Positions 1-6,804 of a DNA stretch of 6,804 nucleotides are shown here, one piece after another. Made by a program: the position numbers and the translations under genes. The stretch comes from Bacteroidales bacterium (GTDB lineage: Bacteria; Bacteroidota; Bacteroidia; Bacteroidales; Lentimicrobiaceae). Positions within the stretch are counted from its first letter, which is position 1, and each line of letters begins with the position of its first letter. Below the pieces are notes generated by a model. The model did no database searches and had not been told where the DNA came from. It saw only the letters and a program-made list of their open reading frames with translations. The stretch covers positions 1 through 6,804 of the forward strand of contig JALHHH010000092.1 in NCBI GenBank assembly GCA_022837485.1, given 5' to 3'.

Positions 1-2
1 CC

Positions 3-33
3 ATTTCAATTCCATAAGCGGTGCGATTAAACG
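3..33 (-). repeat. Leader-distal, slightly degenerate CRISPR repeat
   Basis: This copy differs from the consensus at one base: plus-strand repeat position 30 (window position 32) is C instead of A, so it ends ATTAAACG rather than ATTAAAAG. It is the only variant repeat seen in the window. Degeneration of the terminal repeat is typical of the leader-distal (oldest) end, which supports a leader at the right. On the transcribed strand the change lies in the second base of the repeat, outside the 8-nt handle. Whether this is the true end of the array cannot be decided, because the window begins two bases upstream. Confidence 0.85.
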
Positions 34-433
34 GTAGTACTCCCTCTTTTCGCTCAGTGTAAATTATATTTCAATTCCATAAGCGGTGCGATTAAAAGAC
101 TAACCTTTTCCCCGTCACCGTGAATAGTAAAGGTATTTCAATTCCATAAGCGGTGCGATTAAAAGCACCAGGCCGTGGATCAAGGTGAATTGTGTCTTTC
201 ATTTCAATTCCATAAGCGGTGCGATTAAAAGCGTGATGGAGCCGGGCAGCTACATGGACTACACGAATTTCAATTCCATAAGCGGTGCGATTAAAAGATT
301 AATAGCATTAACTCCAGATGCCCCTTTAAACACAAATTTCAATTCCATAAGCGGTGCGATTAAAAGTAGCGTTCTGACCGTCAGCCGCGTTGAGGGTTAC
401 TCATTTCAATTCCATAAGCGGTGCGATTAAAAG

Positions 434-467
434 CGTTCTCCATCTTTAGTGATGCTCCAGCACCCAA
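434..467 (-). other. Spacer 7, overlaps spacer 65 end to start
   Basis: The first 15 bp (434-448) match the last 15 bp of spacer 65 (4342-4356) at 14 of 15 positions. It looks like a neighbouring, overlapping protospacer from a related but not identical element. It lies near the inferred old end of the array, 58 spacers away from its partner, so the two captures would be well separated in time. Confidence 0.75.
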
Positions 468-841
468 ATTTCAATTCCATAAGCGGTGCGATTAAAAGAT
501 TAACAGGCAGCAGAAGGCGTTCGCAGAAGCCTTGATTTCAATTCCATAAGCGGTGCGATTAAAAGATGGATTTCCGGAGATCGGGGCATATATAATTATT
601 TATTTCAATTCCATAAGCGGTGCGATTAAAAGTCCGCTCTCGATGACAATCTTCACTTCTACATTCCAAATTTCAATTCCATAAGCGGTGCGATTAAAAG
701 CATTGAGGAATACGGGAAAGGAAAGGGTCGACCGTAATTTCAATTCCATAAGCGGTGCGATTAAAAGCACGCTATTAAATTCAATCAGCACCGCAATAGC
801 TGAATTTCAATTCCATAAGCGGTGCGATTAAAAGAGTTAAA

Positions 842-855
842 TATTGAATTCAATA
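842..855. repeat. 14-bp perfect palindrome in spacer 13
   Basis: TATTGAATTCAATA, centred on GAATTC, lies inside spacer 13 (835-869). Part of it (ATTGAA) resembles the repeat's handle end, but the rest does not match the repeat. It is most simply a feature of the captured target. Confidence 0.6.
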
Positions 856-2922
856 AACTACCCTTTTGAATTTCAATTCCATAAGCGGTGCGATTAAAAG
901 CCAGTGATAGTCGAACGAAGCTGAACACCTTTTGCATTTCAATTCCATAAGCGGTGCGATTAAAAGTCCATAATCTGCCAGCTCTTTGTTTGCCTGTATC
1001 TGTATTTCAATTCCATAAGCGGTGCGATTAAAAGTAATTGAATGTTTAATCATAATCTTGTTATTATAAGTTATTTCAATTCCATAAGCGGTGCGATTAA
1101 AAGGACGCTTGGGTTGACTATGACAGCACCAAATCCGGAATTTCAATTCCATAAGCGGTGCGATTAAAAGTAATAACGTAAAACTATGACAATCAAGAAA
1201 ACATTAGGATTTCAATTCCATAAGCGGTGCGATTAAAAGTGTTGTGGCTATTTGTGTAGTTATTACCTATGCCATTTCAATTCCATAAGCGGTGCGATTA
1301 AAAGACCGGTACGTATAGTACTCTGTTATCATTTATCCCATTTCAATTCCATAAGCGGTGCGATTAAAAGTATACTGATGAGACAAAGGAAACAATCGAA
1401 AAAATTATTTCAATTCCATAAGCGGTGCGATTAAAAGCGATATTAGAGACAATGGAATTCGATCAATTAATCATTTCAATTCCATAAGCGGTGCGATTAA
1501 AAGGGTTGTTCTTCTGTTCCTGTTTGTGATATTACTTCCATTTCAATTCCATAAGCGGTGCGATTAAAAGAAAAAGCCAATCAGCAAAAAGCTGACGGGT
1601 TATCGGATTTCAATTCCATAAGCGGTGCGATTAAAAGCATAAGGCTCGCCAGAATTTGCTCCGAAATCCTTATTTCAATTCCATAAGCGGTGCGATTAAA
1701 AGATATTTGCAGACACAGAACGTGACGCTCAAAATTTTATTTCAATTCCATAAGCGGTGCGATTAAAAGTCTTGTTCGGTATGTACTTTCTGTTTACAAT
1801 AAGTCGATTTCAATTCCATAAGCGGTGCGATTAAAAGAAAAAAGAATTAAAATTATACGTCGTGGCACGTAGCATATTTCAATTCCATAAGCGGTGCGAT
1901 TAAAAGTTCGTAGTTGTGTAGCTCAACTTTCATCTTTTTGCATTTCAATTCCATAAGCGGTGCGATTAAAAGATTGTTTAGAATTATAGTATTTGAATAT
2001 GTAGATATATTTCAATTCCATAAGCGGTGCGATTAAAAGCTACGTTGCCATTATTTAAAATCATCATTAAATCATTATTTCAATTCCATAAGCGGTGCGA
2101 TTAAAAGACTTGGTCTTCGGGAGCTGGTGTCCAGTCGGTGGGAAATTTCAATTCCATAAGCGGTGCGATTAAAAGACATTATGAAAACAAAAAAGATGTA
2201 CCATTTTCACGTATTTCAATTCCATAAGCGGTGCGATTAAAAGAGGTGGAGAGAGCGGTTTAAAATCGACACGGTAAGCGATTTCAATTCCATAAGCGGT
2301 GCGATTAAAAGAGGGTTTCAGGACCTTATAACCGAACAGATGGCATTTATTTCAATTCCATAAGCGGTGCGATTAAAAGAAAACATTGCCCTGCTCCGTT
2401 TTATACATTGTCCCTTTATTTCAATTCCATAAGCGGTGCGATTAAAAGTTGCAATAAGTTTGAACGGCATTATAAATCATTTGCATTTCAATTCCATAAG
2501 CGGTGCGATTAAAAGAGTTAGTGATTTTGACCCTTTAGCAATTTTTGTATCGTGATTTCAATTCCATAAGCGGTGCGATTAAAAGAAAGATTTCGACCCG
2601 GAGAAGCGCAGGGGTATTTCGGATTTCAATTCCATAAGCGGTGCGATTAAAAGTGTGTTTATCCCGGACTTCTCGCATATCCTCTTTAATTTCAATTCCA
2701 TAAGCGGTGCGATTAAAAGCATGTTTCCAAAACACAGCACTTCCGCAGCAATAACACATTTCAATTCCATAAGCGGTGCGATTAAAAGTTTTACTTCCGC
2801 CTCCTCTTCTACACCACTACTGTAATTTCAATTCCATAAGCGGTGCGATTAAAAGAAAACCTTGTGTTTCTTCAATAAAACAAACTAAATTATTTCAATT
2901 CCATAAGCGGTGCGATTAAAAG

Positions 2923-3290
2923 AAAGCGGATCCCTCAGCACGAAAACGAAAAGCAAAATTTCAATTCCATAAGCGGTGCGATTAAAAGGATCGACGAGGA
3001 TCAGATGGAGATGCTGCTTCCTCTATTTCAATTCCATAAGCGGTGCGATTAAAAGATCGTACAACCTGCTTAACCCCGGCGACATCACAAATTTCAATTC
3101 CATAAGCGGTGCGATTAAAAGGGTCGTCTTGATCTCCGCGAACCGGATCCTTCCTCCATTTCAATTCCATAAGCGGTGCGATTAAAAGCATGGACTGAAA
3201 CGGAGAGCAAGTTCAATCTTCCGGATTTCAATTCCATAAGCGGTGCGATTAAAAGCACAAACTATGGTGCCGTGTCGCAAAGCATACTCT
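2923..3290 (-). other. Run of GC-richer spacers 44-49
   Basis: Six consecutive spacers have about 46-61% GC (spacer 47 is highest, 22 of 36). Several read open as protein fragments: spacer 44 KRIPQHENEKQ, spacer 45 IDEDQMEMLLP, spacer 46 SYNLLNPGDIT, and spacer 47 on the minus strand GGRIRFAEIKTT. AT-rich spacers elsewhere reach only 16-17% GC (spacers 16 and 30). The run may record one period of exposure to a GC-richer element; this is inferred from base composition alone. Confidence 0.4.
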
Positions 3291-3725
3291 ATTTCAATTC
3301 CATAAGCGGTGCGATTAAAAGTGATCGTCGAACATGTTTTACACCTCCTTTCCTTAATTTCAATTCCATAAGCGGTGCGATTAAAAGTCGCTTTGTCTCC
3401 CTTTCCCGGCTAGTGTTCCTAAATTTCAATTCCATAAGCGGTGCGATTAAAAGACAGTTTGAATTACCAGCAATTCGCAGGGTATCCTCATTTCAATTCC
3501 ATAAGCGGTGCGATTAAAAGAGAGCTTTGATTTATCTGCCTGTTTTCTATTTCTACATATTTCAATTCCATAAGCGGTGCGATTAAAAGTTGAAAGGATA
3601 GTGGAGAACAACGAACCAATTACTGAATTTCAATTCCATAAGCGGTGCGATTAAAAGCGTCAAGCCACTTGTCAATCAGTATCCCGTGTCTCTTATTTCA
3701 ATTCCATAAGCGGTGCGATTAAAAG

Positions 3726-3760
3726 CCTATATGTTTTATAACATATGTTTTTTATTCGTT
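3726..3760 (-). other. Spacer 56, self-complementary spacer
   Basis: ATATGTT (3729-3735) and AACATAT (3740-3746) form a 7-bp inverted repeat with a 4-base loop, followed on the plus strand by G and six T. The captured target may be an intergenic palindrome or weak terminator of a phage rather than coding sequence. The crRNA could fold on itself, which might weaken target search. Confidence 0.6.
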
Positions 3761-3791
3761 ATTTCAATTCCATAAGCGGTGCGATTAAAAG

Positions 3792-3825
3792 ATGGTATGG
3801 TTATTTCCGCTGATTCTAAATATTT
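3792..3825 (-). other. Spacer 57, opposite-strand partner of spacer 62
   Basis: The first 31 bp (3792-3822) are the exact reverse complement of the first 31 bp of spacer 62. The two crRNAs would target the same site on opposite strands. Together they define a 38-bp target stretch. One strand reads open as LYGMVISADSKY and the other as KYLESAEITIPY, so it is probably coding, though the strand is unclear. Confidence 0.95.
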
Positions 3826-3922
3826 ATTTCAATTCCATAAGCGGTGCGATTAAAAGACGAAATCGTCCGTGTATTGGCCCCTGTAGTCGCTATTTCAATT
3901 CCATAAGCGGTGCGATTAAAAG

Positions 3923-4089
3923 CGAAGTTAACCGTCCTGTCTATCCCGTCAATGGATATTTCAATTCCATAAGCGGTGCGATTAAAAGGCATCGTTAACG
4001 GCCATTCCGTAGTTATCCAGCAATTTCAATTCCATAAGCGGTGCGATTAAAAGGCTGTTAACTTTTTCAACATAGACGCACTTTCACAA
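3923..4089 (-). other. Spacers 59-61, each containing GTTAAC
   Basis: Three adjacent spacers each contain GTTAAC at nearly the same offset from their left edge (3927-3932, 3994-3999, 4057-4062; offsets 5, 6 and 4). I did not find GTTAAC elsewhere in the window. The flanking bases differ, so they are not copies of one spacer. This may be chance. Confidence 0.5.
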
Positions 4090-4120
4090 ATTTCAATTCC
4101 ATAAGCGGTGCGATTAAAAG

Positions 4121-4155
4121 TATTTAGAATCAGCGGAAATAACCATACCATATAA
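4121..4155 (-). other. Spacer 62, opposite-strand partner of spacer 57
   Basis: This 35-bp spacer has 31 bp (4121-4151) reverse-complementary to spacer 57 and extends four bases further at one side, while spacer 57 extends three at the other. Four unrelated spacers lie between them. Its crRNA could base-pair with that of spacer 57 over 31 nt. Capture from both strands is known for primed adaptation in type I systems. Confidence 0.95.
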
Positions 4156-4320
4156 ATTTCAATTCCATAAGCGGTGCGATTAAAAGTTGCAAAGAACACA
4201 AGTCCTACGACAGCACCAACTACATTTCAATTCCATAAGCGGTGCGATTAAAAGAGTTTGGAAAATTATAAACTAAAGGTAAGAATCTAATTTCAATTCC
4301 ATAAGCGGTGCGATTAAAAG

Positions 4321-4356
4321 CTACCTCCATTCGTGAAACACCGCTCTCCATCTTTA
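4321..4356 (-). other. Spacer 65, overlaps spacer 7 end to start
   Basis: The overlap with spacer 7 is exactly suffix to prefix, as expected for two windows on one locus. The merged 55-bp stretch has an uninterrupted minus-strand frame reading LGAGASLKMESGVSRMEV, and the single mismatch becomes an Asn/Ser change (AAC in spacer 7, AGC here). This looks like coding sequence from two variants of one phage family. Confidence 0.75.
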
Positions 4357-4521
4357 ATTTCAATTCCATAAGCGGTGCGATTAAAAGAATATCCCGTAGT
4401 CCTGAAATGACAGGAGTTATAACATTTCAATTCCATAAGCGGTGCGATTAAAAGTATTGGATTAATGCCCGGCTATGACAATAATGACAAATTTCAATTC
4501 CATAAGCGGTGCGATTAAAAG

Positions 4522-4555
4522 AACAGGCACTTCAGGGATCTGCGGAAATATCAGG
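4522..4555 (-). other. Spacer 68, possibly overlapping spacer 71
   Basis: The last 10 bp (4546-4555, AAATATCAGG) equal the first 10 bp of spacer 71. If contiguous, the two describe one 62-bp target region, open in all three plus-strand frames; one frame reads QALQGSAEISGWGFGHYRTD. Ten bases is short, so coincidence remains possible, although the exact end-to-start geometry makes it less likely. Confidence 0.5.
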
Positions 4556-4721
4556 ATTTCAATTCCATAAGCGGTGCGATTAAAAGTTCCGCTTCCTTTA
4601 CTAAAAAATTATTGTATAAATAATTTCAATTCCATAAGCGGTGCGATTAAAAGCGTCAACTTCAACTTCAATCGCTCCGTTCCCATTATAATTTCAATTC
4701 CATAAGCGGTGCGATTAAAAG

Positions 4722-4759
4722 AAATATCAGGTTGGGGCTTCGGGCACTACCGCACCGAT
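4722..4759 (-). other. Spacer 71, possibly overlapping spacer 68
   Basis: This 38-bp spacer starts with the 10 bp that end spacer 68, three spacers away. In the guide sense it would run into the start of protospacer 68. The bases it places just 5' of protospacer 68 are CCCCAA, so the candidate PAM region ends CAA. Confidence 0.5.
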
Positions 4760-6402
4760 ATTTCAATTCCATAAGCGGTGCGATTAAAAGCCTGCGGTGG
4801 GTGTGGCAATAAGCAACTATGCACAGCAATTTCAATTCCATAAGCGGTGCGATTAAAAGACCGGGGGTGCTGGCTGCCGGAAGCGTGGCGGCAAAATTTC
4901 AATTCCATAAGCGGTGCGATTAAAAGTTCAGCATTGAGGATGAAATTGGAAATAAGGCTCTATTTCAATTCCATAAGCGGTGCGATTAAAAGGATTTGTA
5001 GCATTGACAGGGCCTATTGGGCTTGTCGGATTTCAATTCCATAAGCGGTGCGATTAAAAGTCGAATGGGTTTTAAGAAAATTAGGTTTAGAGGAAATTTC
5101 AATTCCATAAGCGGTGCGATTAAAAGTATGCCGAAAGGCGGGATGGGTGTGAGGCACAATTATTTCAATTCCATAAGCGGTGCGATTAAAAGTTTCGCCC
5201 CTGTCCTCTTTCTGCGCTTTCTTTACTTCATTTCAATTCCATAAGCGGTGCGATTAAAAGACCCGTTTACGGAATGAGTGGAGCAACTGGTCACGGAATT
5301 TCAATTCCATAAGCGGTGCGATTAAAAGTTGAACCTAACCGAAATTATATCAAAACATTACTGCAATTTCAATTCCATAAGCGGTGCGATTAAAAGGTTA
5401 TTTCTCCAGTATCTCCAGACTTGTTGAATCTTATTTCAATTCCATAAGCGGTGCGATTAAAAGAATTTGTTGCTGGATTATTTTGAACACTGTAAACCCA
5501 TTTCAATTCCATAAGCGGTGCGATTAAAAGCTTGTCTGCTTTCTCCCTTTGCTATTTCAATGAATAATTTCAATTCCATAAGCGGTGCGATTAAAAGTTC
5601 AGAATTGACACATTTTTCACCGTACTCATTATACATTTCAATTCCATAAGCGGTGCGATTAAAAGAGGTATATCCTTATTTAATAGGTACGTTGCGAAAG
5701 TAATTTCAATTCCATAAGCGGTGCGATTAAAAGTTGGGCCAGCCAATTTACTTCTAAACACCGGATTTCATTTCAATTCCATAAGCGGTGCGATTAAAAG
5801 ATAAGACCGCCAAGCATGTCTGTATCGTAGTTTTTTAATTTCAATTCCATAAGCGGTGCGATTAAAAGAAATACTTGGAATAGATCCCGGCACGACAGAA
5901 TCGGGAATTTCAATTCCATAAGCGGTGCGATTAAAAGAAGCGGAAGTTTCAGGTACACGAAAGAGATCGCATCATTTCAATTCCATAAGCGGTGCGATTA
6001 AAAGTAAATTGGAAAATAACCTGCTTGTCCACCCTGCGTTATTTCAATTCCATAAGCGGTGCGATTAAAAGTCATCATAAAAAAAGTAATAATCTATGAC
6101 ATGGCAATTTCAATTCCATAAGCGGTGCGATTAAAAGGCATACCGAGGCGGAAAGCATATCGGAAGTCACAATTTCAATTCCATAAGCGGTGCGATTAAA
6201 AGTGTCAATCAAATTGGCAATGAAAAGTCTAAAGTTATATTTCAATTCCATAAGCGGTGCGATTAAAAGCATAATATCTCAAGTGCTTTCTTATACCAGA
6301 ATTCAATTTCAATTCCATAAGCGGTGCGATTAAAAGCAAGAAAAATGAAGGTGTTGAGCCTGTCTTCGCTAATTTCAATTCCATAAGCGGTGCGATTAAA
6401 AG

Positions 6403-6438
6403 AACCACAACCCGTCAATGAATAAGTCTATCTACTTG
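6403..6438 (-). other. Spacer 96, same protospacer as spacer 99
   Basis: This 36-bp spacer is identical to spacer 99 over all 34 bp of the latter (6405-6438) and carries two further bases (AA) at its left edge. In the guide sense both begin CAAGTAGATAG directly after the handle and differ only in how far they extend at the 3' end. A shared PAM-side edge with variable far-edge length is what two independent captures from one PAM-defined site would give. It is fifth from the leader. Confidence 0.95.
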
Positions 6439-6604
6439 ATTTCAATTCCATAAGCGGTGCGATTAAAAGTGAACCAGCAACGGATTTTATTCAGGACAAG
6501 AACGAAATTTCAATTCCATAAGCGGTGCGATTAAAAGTGATGAGGCTATGCCAAAAGATGCGAGCAAAACGTAATTTCAATTCCATAAGCGGTGCGATTA
6601 AAAG

Positions 6605-6638
6605 CCACAACCCGTCAATGAATAAGTCTATCTACTTG
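6605..6638 (-). other. Spacer 99, 2-bp shorter duplicate of spacer 96
   Basis: This 34-bp spacer is second from the leader and fully contained in spacer 96. Spacers 97 and 98 between the copies are unrelated to each other and are not themselves repeated. A block duplication of the array would have copied the spacer at the same length; the 2-bp difference favours a separate acquisition event. Confidence 0.95.
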
Positions 6639-6669
6639 ATTTCAATTCCATAAGCGGTGCGATTAAAAG

Positions 6670-6706
6670 TATACATCCATCAATCCAACTTGGCAGACAT
6701 TTGTTC
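6670..6706 (-). other. Spacer 100, inferred newest spacer
   Basis: This 37-bp spacer lies between the leader-proximal repeat and the next, so under the inferred polarity it is the most recently acquired. Its guide sense starts GAACAAATGTCTGCC. The minus strand has a reading frame without stops (NKCLPSWIDGC), compatible with a target inside a gene. No related spacer was seen in the array. Its target would be the best indicator of the element most recently met by the host. Confidence 0.8.
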
Positions 6707-6737
6707 ATTTCAATTCCATAAGCGGTGCGATTAAAAG
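6707..6737 (-). repeat. Leader-proximal CRISPR repeat and consensus definition
   Basis: Rightmost repeat, identical to the consensus. On the plus strand the unit starts ATTTCAATTCC, continues ATAAGCGGT and ends GCGATTAAAAG (31 bp). Bases on both sides vary between copies, which fixes the boundaries. In the transcribed sense TTTTAAT near the start can pair with ATTGAAA near the end (7 pairs, one G-U), a terminal imperfect inverted repeat; the middle has no stable stem. Repeat starts: 3, 68, 135, 201, 267, 336, 403, 468, 535, 602, 670, 737, 804, 870, 936, 1004, 1073, 1140, 1209, 1274, 1340, 1407, 1473, 1540, 1607, 1672, 1739, 1807, 1876, 1942, 2009, 2077, 2145, 2213, 2281, 2349, 2418, 2485, 2555, 2623, 2689, 2758, 2825, 2892, 2958, 3025, 3091, 3158, 3225, 3291, 3357, 3423, 3490, 3559, 3627, 3695, 3761, 3826, 3892, 3958, 4023, 4090, 4156, 4224, 4290, 4357, 4424, 4491, 4556, 4623, 4691, 4760, 4829, 4896, 4962, 5030, 5096, 5162, 5230, 5298, 5366, 5433, 5500, 5567, 5635, 5703, 5770, 5838, 5907, 5974, 6041, 6107, 6172, 6239, 6306, 6372, 6439, 6507, 6574, 6639, 6707. 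New repeats are normally copied from the leader-proximal copy, so this is the inferred template. Confidence 0.97.
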
Positions 6738-6804
6738 CCGTTAATAACAACAAAAAATACAGCTGATGCTCAGCTGTTTGATGAATATAAGATTGTTTTT
6801 TTAG
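6738..6804 (-). promoter_or_regulatory. Array-proximal part of the CRISPR leader
   Basis: This 67-bp stretch directly follows the last repeat, contains no repeat copy and is AT-rich (about 70%) with A/T runs at 6752-6757 and 6796-6802. It sits where the leader should be if the array is transcribed to the left. A leader carries the promoter for the precursor crRNA and the sequence guiding Cas1-Cas2 integration at the first repeat. On the minus strand TATATT (within 6782-6790) could be a -10 element, and TATTTTTTG (6750-6758) resembles a Bacteroidota -7 element (TAnnTTTG) with one extra base. Neither has a visible matching upstream element, so the promoter position is undecided. The leader probably continues beyond the window, with cas genes possibly beyond that. 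Confidence 0.7.
6752..6777 (-). terminator. Hairpin followed by a T-run inside the leader (terminator-like)
   Basis: ACAGCTGA at 6759-6766 and TCAGCTGT at 6770-6777 form a perfect 8-bp inverted repeat around a 3-base loop (TGC). On the minus strand the stem is followed by A and six T (6757-6752), the form of an intrinsic terminator pointing at the array, whose first repeat begins about 15 bp further on. It could end transcription of an upstream gene such as a cas operon, leaving the array promoter downstream or insensitive. It could also be an attenuator, or a palindromic site for a regulator or for adaptation proteins. The structure is directly visible; the role is inferred. The short stem makes it at best a moderate terminator. 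Confidence 0.4.

Larger units (their letters stand above)
3..6737 (-). CRISPR. CRISPR array, 101 repeats and 100 spacers, probable type I-B
   Basis: A 31-bp direct repeat recurs every 65-70 bp without a gap. The 100 spacers are 34 bp (9), 35 bp (23), 36 bp (35), 37 bp (22), 38 bp (10) and 39 bp (1). The array would be transcribed as a long precursor and cut in each repeat (by Cas6 in type I-B/III families) into crRNAs that guide an interference complex to phage or plasmid DNA. The minus strand is chosen because there the repeat ends in ATTGAAAT, matching the 8-nt 5' handle of I-A/I-B/III crRNAs. No cas gene is in view, so the subtype is inferred from repeat style and spacer length; a type III effector sharing the array cannot be excluded. 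The array may continue left of position 3, since only two bases precede the first repeat. Near-perfect repeat conservation and related spacers near the right end suggest an array active in recent time. Confidence 0.99.

Noticed and set aside
1571..1606. Short self-complementary segment in spacer 24 (TCAGC, five A, GCTGA).
   Set aside because: A 5-bp stem is common by chance and has no supporting context.
1104..4223. Spacers 17 and 63 share GACAGCACCAA and both can be read with a YDST motif (YDSTK, YDSTN).
   Set aside because: Eleven shared internal bases are expected by chance a few times among 100 spacers, and the match is not end to start.
5531..5769. Repeat-like pieces inside spacers: ATTTCAAT in spacer 83, and ATTTC at the end of spacer 86 just before the next repeat.
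   Set aside because: Only 5-8 bases match, with no further similarity. They are too short to be truncated repeats, and spacer lengths are normal (36 bp).
1104..6106. CTATGACA occurs in spacers 17, 18, 67 and 91.
   Set aside because: It lies at different offsets with unrelated flanks, and it was picked after the fact. TATGAC is common in coding sequence (Tyr-Asp).
185..6272. Open reading frames of 60-113 codons on both strands, rich in recurring peptides such as FNSISGAIK, NRTAYGIEI and LLIAPLMELK, resembling a tandem-repeat protein.
   Set aside because: The recurring peptides are translations of the 31-bp CRISPR repeat in different frames. The frames break as spacer length varies, and no ribosome-binding-site or codon pattern supports them.
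3923..6438. CCCGTCAATG shared by spacers 59 and 96.
   Set aside because: A 10-base internal match is expected by chance for this number of spacers.
6781..6804. Tiny plus-strand frame ATG to TAG near the right edge (MNIRLFF).
   Set aside because: Seven codons with no visible ribosome-binding site, inside AT-rich leader sequence.

Overview
The window is almost entirely one very long CRISPR array. By direct reading it holds 101 copies of a 31-bp repeat (positions 3-6737) separating exactly 100 spacers of 34-39 bp (mean 36.0, mean period 67.0). One hundred of the 101 repeats read as identical. Only the leftmost copy (3-33) differs, by a single base. To the right lie 67 bp without any repeat (6738-6804), interpreted as the array-proximal part of the leader. 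There is no cas gene, tRNA, rRNA, transposase or credible protein-coding gene in the window. Every longer open frame is a translation of the repeat itself.

Orientation: on the minus strand the repeat begins CTTTTAATCG and ends GGAATTGAAAT. The terminal ATTGAAA(N) is the usual 5' handle of crRNAs in type I-A/I-B and many type III systems. Transcription is therefore inferred to run right to left, with the leader at the right, the newest spacers near 6700 and the oldest near position 34. Three features agree with this: the only degenerate repeat is at the far left, the repeat-free flank is at the right, and two near-duplicate spacers at the right share their handle-side edge but differ by 2 nt at the other edge. 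Spacers are numbered here 1 to 100 from left to right, so acquisition order is the reverse.

Organism and type: the repeat family and 34-39-nt spacers fit a type I-B system, or a type III system sharing such repeats. The host is probably an anaerobic or gut-type bacterium; Bacteroidota or Firmicutes is only an inference from repeat style. Spacers range from roughly 16% to 61% GC, which points to many unrelated targets rather than one.

The most informative signals are relationships between spacers. Spacers 96/99 come from the same protospacer. Spacers 57/62 are reverse complements over 31 bp, so the same site was sampled on both strands. Spacers 65/7 overlap end-to-start over 15 bp with one mismatch, and spacers 68/71 possibly overlap end-to-start over 10 bp. 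These suggest repeated sampling of the same elements and give a weak, testable hint at the PAM. The second point of interest is a hairpin plus T-run in the leader, only about 20 bp from the first repeat. I see no evidence of a wholly new system; the array is a long, apparently active example of a known kind.
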